From assembly GCF_022865125.1 (NCBI RefSeq), contig NZ_CP094828.1, positions 248,001 to 312,000 of the forward strand: a DNA stretch of 64,000 nucleotides, written 5' to 3'. This DNA is from Acuticoccus sp. I52.16.1. GTDB lineage: Bacteria; Pseudomonadota; Alphaproteobacteria; Rhizobiales; Amorphaceae. A model generated the notes under the pieces. It did not search any database. It was given only the letters and a program-made list of their open reading frames with translations, and was not told the origin of the DNA. Numbering within the stretch: the first letter of the stretch is position 1; every line of letters starts with the position of its first letter. Below are positions 54,909-62,955 of the stretch, piece after piece. Position numbers and translations under genes: made by a program.

Positions 54909-55109
54909 TCAGGTCGTGACTTTGCAGAACGGCGTCTTGGAGACGACCGAGCACTTGGGGTCGTCGCTGAGGTCGGCGGTCTTGATCGCGGACAGGCCGC
55001 CGCCGCCGACCGTCATCAGGCCTCTGCGATTGAGGCTGGAATACAGCGCCCCGCCGGTGACCTGGCGGGTCTCGTCGGCGGTCAGAGTCTTGATGATTTT
55101 TTTGGTCAT
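54909..55109 (-). CDS. Putative lanthipeptide precursor peptide
   Basis: 66 residues. Leader MTKKIIKTLTADETRQVTGG ends in a double-glycine motif (Gly19-Gly20), the cut site for the C39 peptidase encoded by the adjacent exporter; a second glycine run (35-38) is an alternative. The core from residue 21 contains Ser24, Ser25, Thr33, Ser40, Thr44, Ser48, Ser54, Ser57, Thr59, Thr65 and Thr66, plus only two Cys (53 and 62) within KCSVVSKTPFCKVTT. This supports up to two thioether rings or a disulfide. The gene has an AAGGAAC site and is divided by hairpins from both neighbours. It resembles no sequence I recognise. Confidence 0.8.
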   Translation of the reverse strand: MTKKIIKTLTADETRQVTGGALYSSLNRRGLMTVGGGGLSAIKTADLSDDPKCSVVSKTPFCKVTT

Positions 55110-55130
55110 AGTCTTTGTTCCTTGAAATAA

Positions 55131-55200
55131 ATCCGGTCCAATCCGGATGATCTGTATCTAAAATCCATGGCAACTTCTGGGTGTGACTCGCGTCACGCCC
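55131..55200 (-). promoter_or_regulatory. Two dyads in the leader of the precursor gene
   Basis: Within the 117-bp gap between the exporter stop and the precursor start are a perfect ATCCGG-N6-CCGGAT (55131-55148) and a nearly perfect 9-bp dyad around TCGC (55179-55200, one mismatch). The AT-rich stretch between them (55150-55170) could be a promoter. They could form a separate controlled promoter for the precursor, or an mRNA structure. Confidence 0.4.
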
Positions 55201-55226
55201 AGGCGTTCGGTAAGTATTTCTTGTGG

Positions 55227-57359
55227 TTACGCAGAGTTGATCGCGTGTGAGCCGGCCGCGATGGTGCCCGGACACGGCGCGGGCTCCGCCGCCGGCGTCA
55301 GCTCGCGCAGCACGCCGTCGCGCATTTCCAGGACCCGGTCGGCGCGGCGCACCAGCTCGGGCCGGTGCGCCACGACGATCCGCGTGATCGGCATCGCCGC
55401 GATGACGTCCGCGATCGCCCGCTCGGTCTCCTCGTCGAGGTTGGCGGTGCCCTCGTCGAGGAACAGCACCTGCGGGTCGCGGTAGAGCGCACGGGCGAGG
55501 ACGATGCGCTGACGCTGTCCGCCGGAGAGCGCGGCTCCCATGTCGCCCACCAGGCTGAGATACTGCATCGGCATGCGCATGATGCTGTCGTGCACCGCCG
55601 CGGCGTGGGCGCAGAGGAAGACGCGCTCCATGTCCACCTCCGGGTCGAAGAAGGCGATGTTGTCGGCGATCGTGCCGGACAGGAGCTGGTCGTCCTGCGC
55701 GACCACGCCGGTCTGCGCACGCCAACTGTCGAGTCCGAATTGCGCCAGCGGCTCGCCGTCGACCCGCACCTCCCCGCCGCTCGGCGTCAGCAGGCCGAGC
55801 ATCACCTTCAACAGGCTGGACTTGCCCCCGCCCGACGGGCCGACGATCGCCACCATCTCCCCCGGCGCGATCGCCAGATCGAGGTCTTCGAACAGGAGCG
55901 GCTCCTGCGGGGCGTAGCGGAAGGAGACCCCCTCCAGCGCGACCGCCCCCCGAAGACGCTTGGTCATCGCCTGGGTCGGCCGCGCGCCCGCCTCCCGCTC
56001 GGTGAGCACGATGTCGCCGAGGCGTTCCAGGTGCAGGCCCAGCATGCGGAATTCGATGTAGCGGTGCACCAGGGTGGCGGCGCGGTCGCCCATCTGCTGG
56101 CGGTAGCTCATGAAGGCGAACAGCATGCCGATGGAAAAGCCGCTCGCCTCGATCACCAGGCGCGACCCGAGATAGACGATCACCACCGTCTGCATGCCGA
56201 AGATCACCGTCTTGGCGAGGGCGACGAGGATGTCGAGCCGTCCGCGCCGGATCCCGGCGTTGACGACCTTGGCATAGGCGTTGCGCCACGCGGTCTCGCG
56301 CTGCGCCTCCCGGCCGAAGAGCTTGATCGTGCGCGAGGCGCGGATGCTCTCCATCATGTGCGACTGCTCGCCCGCCCGCGCGACGATCTCCTCTTCCTCA
56401 CGCGCCCGCAGGAACGGGAAAGCGATCAGCGAGACAGAGACGTAGAGCGCCAACGTCGCGATCACGACGAGGGCGAGCGTCGGCGCATAGGCCAGCATCG
56501 CCAACGTCAACAGCACCAGCATCGCCCCGTCGAGGAAGGCCGCGACCACGGCTTCGGTCAACGCCCGCTCGATGGGCTGCGTCGAGCCCATGCGCGAGAC
56601 GATGTCGCCGACGTGCCGCTTCTCGAAGAAGTCGGCCGGCAGGCGCATCAGGTGGCGGAAGATGTTGCCGACCATCTGAAAGGTCAGCGACTGGCCGAGC
56701 GAGAGGATCACCCACGCCCGCAGCGCCTCGGTCGCGGCGTTGACGACGTGCAGCGCCGCGAACCCCACCGCCAGCACCACGAGGAACTGGTGGTCGAGCC
56801 GGGTGACCGCCTCGTCGACCGCCAGCTGCAGGTAGAAGGGGAAGAGCAGCGCCACCAGCTGCAACACCAGCGACAGGACGACGAGCTGCACCGCCGCGCG
56901 GCGCCATCCGGCGATCCGGCCCCAGAGATCGGTGAGCCGCATGCGCCCGCCCATCGCCGGCGGGTCGAACGCCGCGGCCGGCTCCAACTCCAGCGCGACG
57001 CCGGTGAAGCGGGCGTCCATCTCCGCCGCCGACAGGCTTCGCTCGCCGCGGGCGGGGTCGAGGATGACGAAGGCGCGCCGGCGCACCCGCGTCAGCACCA
57101 CGAAATGATCGAGGTCGACGTGCAGGATCGCGGGCAGCTTCAGGCGGCCCAGCTCCTCCAGCTCCAGCCGCACCGCGCGCGTCGCCAGGCACAGCTTGTC
57201 GGCGACCTGCATCATGTCGCGCAGGCTCGCACCGTTCAGCGACAGGCCGAACCGCACGCGCAGGCCGTTGAGGTCGACCGCGGCGCCGTGCGCCCGCGCG
57301 ACCATCGCCAGGCACGCGAGACCGCATTCGGCGGCCTCGGCTTGGTGGATCATCTTCAT
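55227..57359 (-). CDS. Peptidase-containing ABC exporter (C39-TM-NBD)
   Basis: 710 residues from ATG 57359, overlapping the HlyD stop as ATGA. The N-terminal C39 cysteine-peptidase domain has Cys12 (QAEAAECGLAC), His85 (DLDHFVVLTRV) and Asp101 (ILDPARGE), all intact, so it should remove the GG leader. Six transmembrane helices (about 150-430) with the EKRHVGDIVSRMGS coupling segment. NBD: Walker A VGPSGGGKSS, signature LSGGQRQR, Walker B VLFLDEGTANLD, H-loop VVAHRPE. Cleaves and exports the adjacent peptide through the inner membrane together with the HlyD-type adaptor. Confidence 0.93.
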   Translation of the reverse strand: MKMIHQAEAAECGLACLAMVARAHGAAVDLNGLRVRFGLSLNGASLRDMMQVADKLCLATRAVRLELEELGRLKLPAILHVDLDHFVVLTRVRRRAFVILDPARGERSLSAAEMDARFTGVALELEPAAAFDPPAMGGRMRLTDLWGRIAGWRRAAVQLVVLSLVLQLVALLFPFYLQLAVDEAVTRLDHQFLVVLAVGFAALHVVNAATEALRAWVILSLGQSLTFQMVGNIFRHLMRLPADFFEKRHVGDIVSRMGSTQPIERALTEAVVAAFLDGAMLVLLTLAMLAYAPTLALVVIATLALYVSVSLIAFPFLRAREEEEIVARAGEQSHMMESIRASRTIKLFGREAQRETAWRNAYAKVVNAGIRRGRLDILVALAKTVIFGMQTVVIVYLGSRLVIEASGFSIGMLFAFMSYRQQMGDRAATLVHRYIEFRMLGLHLERLGDIVLTEREAGARPTQAMTKRLRGAVALEGVSFRYAPQEPLLFEDLDLAIAPGEMVAIVGPSGGGKSSLLKVMLGLLTPSGGEVRVDGEPLAQFGLDSWRAQTGVVAQDDQLLSGTIADNIAFFDPEVDMERVFLCAHAAAVHDSIMRMPMQYLSLVGDMGAALSGGQRQRIVLARALYRDPQVLFLDEGTANLDEETERAIADVIAAMPITRIVVAHRPELVRRADRVLEMRDGVLRELTPAAEPAPCPGTIAAGSHAINSA

Positions 57360-58612
57360 CGCTGCACCGCCGCGAGTATGGGTCGGAAGACCACCTCCCA
57401 CAGCCGGCGCTCCTCGAGCACGATATCGGCCCGGAGCGTCATGCCGGCCTGGAGGGGGATGTCGGCGCCGCCGGCTGCCACACGATCGGCGTGGAGGGTG
57501 GCGACGACGCGGAAGAAGGGCTCGCCGAGGCTGGGCGGGCCGTCGGGCAAGTCGCGCGGGGTGAGGATGGTGCGCGAGACGATCTTCACCGTCGCCTCGC
57601 CGACCCCGAACGTCTGATAGGGGAAGGCATCGTAGCGCAGGCGGACCCGCTGGCCGGGCGCCAGGAATCCCGCTGCGCGGGACGGGACGAAGAGTTCGGC
57701 CTCCAGCGTTCCCCCGTCCGGCAGGATCGAGACCACCATCTCCTGCGCCTCGACCGATTGGCCCGGCCGCGCCATCACCGCCGCGACGCGCCCCGCCACC
57801 GGCGCACGCAGGCCGACCGTGCCGCGCCGCGCCGCCTCGGTCGCCCGCTGGTCCAGCGCGGCGAGGCGCTCGCGCAGCTGCGCCCGCTCGATGGCGGCCT
57901 TGGTCGGCAGCGCCGCGAGGCGGGCGTCCAGCTCGGCGGTGCGGTGGGCGGCGGCGGAGACCTGCGCGGCCAGCCGCTCCGCCTCGGCGCGCTTGGCGAG
58001 GAGGTTCTCCTCGCGCCGCTGCCGCTCGATCCGGGTGACGGTGCCCCGCTCGACGAGACCCTCGATCTGGTCCACCAGCGCCTCGGCCAGCGCCGTGCGC
58101 TCGACGTGGACGGCAAGCTCGCGCTCCAGGTGCTCGCGCTCTGCGAGGAGCCCGCGGCGCTCGGCGTCCATCCGCCGCCGCTCGCCGGCGAAGTCGTCCG
58201 CGACCAGCGCCAGACGTCGCTCCACCTCGCCGCGCTCGCTGGCGAGCTGGCGCGCCATCCGTTGCGACGCATCGCCCAGCGCCGGGAGCGCCACGTCGTG
58301 CGAGACGGTGAGCAGCGAGGCGCCCTTGGCGACCCGGTCCCCCTCCCCGACGGCCACCGCGGCCACCGTCCCCGCCGCCCCGACCGTGACGCGCACGATC
58401 CCGGTGTCTGGCGTCAGCCAGCCGACGACGGGCTCGCTGCGCGCATAGGAGCCGAAGACGAGGACGGCGGCGACACCGGCCGCGACGAGGAGGATCAGCC
58501 CCGTCAGCGCCCATGCCGGCAGCGGCACGTCGAGCCGCACATCGCCGTGCAGACGCTGGCGTTTGCGCTCGAGCGCGGCGTCGCGGAACAGGGTCGGCGG
58601 TGCGTGCTGCAT
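57356..58612 (-). CDS. HlyD-family periplasmic adaptor of the peptide exporter
   Basis: 418 residues. One transmembrane helix (about 33-56), a lipoyl-like half (VAVGEGDRVAKGASLLTVSHD), a long Arg/Glu/Ala coiled coil (about 115-265), the second lipoyl half (LRAPVAGRVAAVMARPGQSVEAQEMVVSILP), then the barrel domain. RND- and type I-type adaptors of this kind bridge to an outer-membrane channel. The start overlaps a small ORF stop (TGATG) with GGAGGG upstream. First gene of the RiPP operon; 4-bp overlap with the exporter. Confidence 0.9.
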   Translation of the reverse strand: MQHAPPTLFRDAALERKRQRLHGDVRLDVPLPAWALTGLILLVAAGVAAVLVFGSYARSEPVVGWLTPDTGIVRVTVGAAGTVAAVAVGEGDRVAKGASLLTVSHDVALPALGDASQRMARQLASERGEVERRLALVADDFAGERRRMDAERRGLLAEREHLERELAVHVERTALAEALVDQIEGLVERGTVTRIERQRREENLLAKRAEAERLAAQVSAAAHRTAELDARLAALPTKAAIERAQLRERLAALDQRATEAARRGTVGLRAPVAGRVAAVMARPGQSVEAQEMVVSILPDGGTLEAELFVPSRAAGFLAPGQRVRLRYDAFPYQTFGVGEATVKIVSRTILTPRDLPDGPPSLGEPFFRVVATLHADRVAAGGADIPLQAGMTLRADIVLEERRLWEVVFRPILAAVQR

Positions 58613-58754
58613 CAGTCGTGCCCTCCGCCGCCTGGGGGGAAGTGGTCGCGCGGCCCGTCGCCGGTCATCACGAAAAGTTCAGGAGGTGCGGGCCACCGTC
58701 GACCGCCGCCACCATCAGCGCGGCGCTCGGAAGTGTCGTGTCGACCGTGAACAT
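58612..58754 (-). other. Two chained micro-ORFs upstream of the HlyD gene
   Basis: 58754-58668 (28 residues, MFTVDTTLPSAALM at the N-terminus) stops in TGATG at the start of 58668-58612 (18 residues, ending PPGGGGHD), which itself stops in TGATG at the HlyD start. Two successive coupled junctions are unlikely to be random in a leader, but neither ORF has a strong ribosome site of its own. They may be translated leader peptides; coding status is uncertain. Confidence 0.3.
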
Positions 58755-59036
58755 GGCGTGCGGCGGCGCGCGGCGCTGTGATCGGGGTCACGCCGGTGCC
58801 GCCCCGGCCACCTCCGCCGCCGCGATCTGCCCGATGGACCGTGCGCACCGATGCGTCAGGCTGGGGATTAAGGTGGTTTAGAGCCGTTTCATCTTACGAA
58901 AGCCAAAAGTTCCCATGGACTGTGGCATCGCGAATGTGGTTCCGATGATCCGGGACGCTGCCACGCGTCTATTCAATAATGTTGATATCGAAGGCCGGCC
59001 CGGCCCTCTACTTTCGAGCCCAACGACAAGAGAAGC
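58755..59036. other. Divergent intergenic region before the Cys-rich gene
   Basis: About 280 bp, with the AT-richer part near 58900-59000. It should contain the promoter of the RiPP operon (minus) and of the 59037 gene (plus). A dyad is not evident to the eye. No gene recognised. Confidence 0.4.
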
Positions 59037-59468
59037 ATGATGAAGAGTGGAATGCGCACAATCCTCTTGAGCCTGGTGCTAGGTCTTCTAGCCGCCAGCG
59101 GTGCCGCGAATGCCCAGACGATCGGCTACGCGGACGCCATCGCCATCCTGACGAAGCAATGCGGCAGCGACGTCGCCAAGTATTGCAGCAAGGCGTCCCT
59201 GGCGAACGACGGCATCACCAACTGTCTGGCCCAGAACCAGGACAAGATCTCCAACGCGTGCGCGACCACGGTCGTGCAGGTCGTCCAGTCGCTCGACGCG
59301 CGCGAGGCGGCCGAGGCCGCGGCGCCGAAGGTCTGCGCCACCGACGCGCGGCGTCTGTGCAAGCTGACCAAGGGCGGCCAGGGCCACCTCCTGCAGTGCC
59401 TCCTGAAGGCCGAGCCGAGCGTCAGCGCCCAGTGCAACGCCGCCATCACCAACGCCGGCTGGCGCTGA
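59037..59468 (+). CDS. Secreted cysteine-rich repeat protein
   Basis: 143 residues with a signal peptide (about 1-26, ending ANAQ) and an AGAGAAGC site. Two Cys-rich repeats of the form C-x3-VAKYC...TNCLAQN...ISNAC and KVCATDARRLC...LLQCLLKAEPSVSAQC. The four-Cys pattern per repeat fits the small 'cysteine-rich repeat' family of bacterial secreted proteins, which also occurs in Golgi-type proteins. Function unknown. 20 bp before the OmpA gene. Confidence 0.8.
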   Translation: MMKSGMRTILLSLVLGLLAASGAANAQTIGYADAIAILTKQCGSDVAKYCSKASLANDGITNCLAQNQDKISNACATTVVQVVQSLDAREAAEAAAPKVCATDARRLCKLTKGGQGHLLQCLLKAEPSVSAQCNAAITNAGWR

Positions 59469-59488
59469 GCGCGAAGGAAACGACCGAG

Positions 59489-60067
59489 ATGACCATGAAG
59501 ACCCTCGCGCTCTGCGCCACTGTCGCCGCCGGCCTCGTCGCCAGCCACACCGCCGGTCACGCCCAGAACCAGCTGACCCGCAACCAGATCGTCACCAGTC
59601 TCTACGAGACCGAGGCGACGGTCGCCGCGTTCGATCCGATCGCGCTGGAGCAGGCCGCCGCCCGCGCCGCCGCCAGCGGTGGCGACAACGCCCCCGGCCC
59701 GCTGTCGGACAAGCTCGCCGGGCTGCCGCAGATCAGCGTGCAGATCAACTTCACCCGCGGCTCGGCCCGCATCGAGCCGTCGAGCTACTACTCGGTCGGC
59801 CTTATCGCGGACGCGCTGCACACGCCCTACCTGATGGGCCAGAAGATCGTCGTCATCGGCCACACCGATGCGACCGGCGGGCGTGAGCTGAACTTCCGTC
59901 TCAGCCAGCAGCGTGCCAAGTCGGTGATGGAGGCGCTGGTGACGACGTTCCACGTCCCCGCGAACCAGCTCGTCGGCATCGGCCTGGGCGAAGAGCAGCT
60001 CCAGGACCCGTCCAACCCCGATTCCGGGGTGAACCGCCGGGTGCAGTTCATCAACATCGGCGGCTGA
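59489..60067 (+). CDS. OmpA-domain periplasmic/outer-membrane protein
   Basis: 192 residues from ATG 59489 with a signal peptide ending near GHAQ. The C-terminal OmpA domain is clear: ISVQINFTRGSARIEPSSYYSVGLIADAL, VVIGHTDATGGRELNFRLSQQRAKSVMEAL and LVGIGLGEEQLQDPSNPDSGVNRRVQF. This domain binds peptidoglycan non-covalently. It lacks the beta-barrel. Likely co-transcribed with the Cys-rich gene. Confidence 0.9.
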   Translation: MTMKTLALCATVAAGLVASHTAGHAQNQLTRNQIVTSLYETEATVAAFDPIALEQAAARAAASGGDNAPGPLSDKLAGLPQISVQINFTRGSARIEPSSYYSVGLIADALHTPYLMGQKIVVIGHTDATGGRELNFRLSQQRAKSVMEALVTTFHVPANQLVGIGLGEEQLQDPSNPDSGVNRRVQFINIGG

Positions 60068-60296
60068 CCGCCGAGCCGATCGACGACAGGGCTCCGCCCG
60101 GCCCCGACGCCGGCCGGCGCCCCTTCGCGCCGTGTCCGACCCGCGGCGCGTGACGGCCGGCCCGCGCCCGGCAGTACATGCCGCGCCACCGTGCCGGGCC
60201 ATCGTGCGACCCGGCGCCCCCGCCGCGCCGACGATGCTTGGCGCCGGGCCGCGCCCGCGATAAGCATGACTTCGAATAATGAGTGGACGTACCACC

Positions 60297-62810
60297 ATGC
60301 GAAAGACGATCGCCGCCCTTCTGGCCACGGTGATGGCGGTCACGCCAGCCCTCGCCACCCCCGCGACCACCACCGCCAACGTCAACATGCGCTCCGGGCC
60401 GGGAACCGACTACGGGGTCCTCTCGACGATCCCCGACGGCACCAGCGTCGACCTCGGCGACTGCGACGCCGGCGGCACCTGGTGCGCCGTCACCGTCGAC
60501 GGAACCCAGGGCTACATGTCCGGCCAGTACCTGAAGGATACGGCCGATCCCAACGGCTGGCCCCGCTCCTACGAAGTCGCCGACGGCGGCAAGATCGTCC
60601 TCTACCAGCCGCAGGTCACCCGGTGGGACGACTTCAAGACGATCGACGCGATCATCGCCGCCGAGTACGCCCCCACCGCCGACACCGCCGCGGTCTACGG
60701 CGTGATCGGCGTCAGTGGGTCCACCCAGGCGGACAACAGCACCGGCGAGGTGGTGATCTCGAACATCACCGTCACCGAGCTGAACTTCTCCGCTCTCGGG
60801 CGTGACGCCCTCGCCTCCCTCGACACCGACGTCGGCCGGGTGCTCCCCACCGGGCCGATCACGGTGTCGCAGCAGACGCTGGTCTCCAGCCTCGCCGGGC
60901 AGAAGCGGGTGGAGGACGTGTCGGGCCTCAAATCCGACCCGCCGCCGATCTTCCACTCCGAGACCCCCGCGATCCTCCTCCAGACCGACGGCAAGGCGAC
61001 CTTCGCCCCGGTGCAGGATGCCAAGGACCTCGATTTCGTCGTCAACACCAACTGGGACGTGTTGCAGACCACCGGCGACAAAGCACTCTACCTGCGCGAC
61101 GAGAGTTCGTGGATGACCGCATCCGCCCTCGACGGCACCTGGAGCGCCGTCACCACGCTGCCGGACGCCCTCTCCGGCCTGCCGGACGACGACAACTGGA
61201 AGGACGCGCGCGCCGCGATGCCGCCGCAGCCCTTCAAGGACGGGGCGCCGAAGGTCTTCTATTCCGACACGCCGGCCGAGCTGATCCTGTTCGACGGCCC
61301 GCCCCGGAAGGAGGCGGTCCCGAACACCAACCTCGAGTGGATCTCCAACACGCAGTCCGACGTCTTCTTCGATACCGCCAATTCGACCTGGTACGTGCTG
61401 ATGTCCGGCCGGTGGTTCAGCGCCGCCTCGCTCGACGGGCCGTGGACCTTCGCGACGCCCGACCTGCCGGACGACTTCTCCAAGCTCCCGTCCGACACGC
61501 CCTACTACAGCGTCCGCTACGCGGTGCCCGGCACCTCCGAGAGCGAGGAGGCTCGGCTGAAGGCGAGCATCCCCAACACCGCGCGCGTCGAGACCGACAA
61601 GGTCAAGGCGGACGTCGACTACGACGGCGACCCGCAGTTCGCCACCATCGAGGGCACATCGATGTCGTACGCGACCAACACCAACACCGAGGTGATCGAG
61701 GTCGAGGGCAAGTACTTCGTGCTGCAGGACGGCGTCTGGTTCGTGGGCGACACGCCGAACGGGCCGTGGGTGGTCGCGACCGCGGTGCCCGAGGTGATCT
61801 ACACCATCCCGCCCTCCTCGCCGGTCTACCGCGCGACCTACGTGCGCGTCTACGACACCGAACCCGGCGCCGTCTGGTTCGGATACACGATGGGCTACCT
61901 CACCGGCTATCTCGCCTGGGGCACCTATGTGTACGGCACCGGCTGGTACTACCCGCCTTATTGGTACGGCGGCGGGCGGCCCTATCCGGGCTATTTCCCG
62001 CGCCCGGTGACCTACGGCATCGGCGCCTACTACAACCCGGCCCGCGGCACCTACGGGCGCTACGGCTACGCCTACGGCCCCTATCGCGGCATCGCCTACG
62101 GGGCGGCCTACAACCCGCGCACCGGGACCTATGTGCGCGGCGGCGGCGTCTCCGGCCCCTGGGGCGAGCGCGGCTTCGTCTCCGCCTACAACCCGCGGAC
62201 CGACACCGGCGCCTTCGCGCGCGGGGGGCATGACGTCTACGGCTCCTGGGGTTCCGCGGGCGTGCGGCGCGGGACGTCCTGGGCGCACGTCTCCGGGGCG
62301 GAGAACGGCAACGCCGGTGGGCTGCGGTGGAACACCTCGGCCGGCAACCAGGGGTTCGTCGGCGGGCGCGACGGCAACCTCTTCGCCGGGCGCGACGGAA
62401 ACGTCTACCACCACGGCGACGACGGCTGGCAGAAGGTGACACGCCCCGGCGGCGACGGCGCGCTCGCCAACCGGCCCGCAGGCGACGGGGCGCTGGCCAA
62501 CCGGCCCGCCGGCGACCGCCCGGCCAACCGGCCCGCAGCGGAACGGCCGCGCGCCGGCAACGCGCCGTCGCGCCAGCCCCAGGCCGCGCGGCCGCGCGCC
62601 GAGGTCCCCAGCCACCTCTCCAACGACCGCATCGGCCGCGAGATGGGCAACATGGACGCCATGCGCCAACGCAACTTCACGCGGGCCGGCGGTGGCTTCG
62701 GCGGCGGCGGCGGCGAGTTCCGCGGGGGCGGCGGCTTCCGCGGCGGCGGCGGTGGTGGCTTCCACGGCGGCGGCGGCTTCCGGGAGGGCGGCGGCGGCTT
62801 CCGCCGCTGA
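60297..62810 (+). CDS. Large secreted protein: SH3, triple repeat, Gly-rich tail
   Basis: 837 residues from ATG 60297 (an ATG at 60279 adds six residues before the signal peptide). Signal peptide 1-21; bacterial SH3 domain (TTANVNMRSGPGTDYGVLSTIPDG, about 24-75) with a Cys pair. Three tandem repeats follow (about 200-520), each with a 'NTN...V...YVL..GxWFxAxSLDGPW..AT.LP' pattern. Then a Tyr/Gly-rich region (YYPPYWYGGGRPYPGYF; GAYYNPARGTYGRYGYAYGPYRG) and repeats of AYNPRTG/D. Finally PAGDGALANR repeats and a long Gly-Phe tail. It may bind cell-wall polymers; the function is unknown. Confidence 0.75.
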   Translation: MRKTIAALLATVMAVTPALATPATTTANVNMRSGPGTDYGVLSTIPDGTSVDLGDCDAGGTWCAVTVDGTQGYMSGQYLKDTADPNGWPRSYEVADGGKIVLYQPQVTRWDDFKTIDAIIAAEYAPTADTAAVYGVIGVSGSTQADNSTGEVVISNITVTELNFSALGRDALASLDTDVGRVLPTGPITVSQQTLVSSLAGQKRVEDVSGLKSDPPPIFHSETPAILLQTDGKATFAPVQDAKDLDFVVNTNWDVLQTTGDKALYLRDESSWMTASALDGTWSAVTTLPDALSGLPDDDNWKDARAAMPPQPFKDGAPKVFYSDTPAELILFDGPPRKEAVPNTNLEWISNTQSDVFFDTANSTWYVLMSGRWFSAASLDGPWTFATPDLPDDFSKLPSDTPYYSVRYAVPGTSESEEARLKASIPNTARVETDKVKADVDYDGDPQFATIEGTSMSYATNTNTEVIEVEGKYFVLQDGVWFVGDTPNGPWVVATAVPEVIYTIPPSSPVYRATYVRVYDTEPGAVWFGYTMGYLTGYLAWGTYVYGTGWYYPPYWYGGGRPYPGYFPRPVTYGIGAYYNPARGTYGRYGYAYGPYRGIAYGAAYNPRTGTYVRGGGVSGPWGERGFVSAYNPRTDTGAFARGGHDVYGSWGSAGVRRGTSWAHVSGAENGNAGGLRWNTSAGNQGFVGGRDGNLFAGRDGNVYHHGDDGWQKVTRPGGDGALANRPAGDGALANRPAGDRPANRPAAERPRAGNAPSRQPQAARPRAEVPSHLSNDRIGREMGNMDAMRQRNFTRAGGGFGGGGGEFRGGGGFRGGGGGGFHGGGGFREGGGGFRR

Positions 62811-62955
62811 CACCGCCACACCGGATCAAAAGTGCGACCCCATGGCGGGGCCGCACGGGCGGGGGGAAGTTCGCAGCCCTCAGTATGCGCTTCGTCAGCA
62901 GTGCCGCGCGGGACGGAGCGGCGCCGTCAGAGCCGGGCGCGCCGTCGCCCGTCGG

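Noticed and set aside
58612-58848. 78-residue ORF ahead of hlyD
   Set aside because: Its N-terminal part is Gly/Arg-rich shadow; only the last 18 codons overlap the coupled micro-ORF considered separately.
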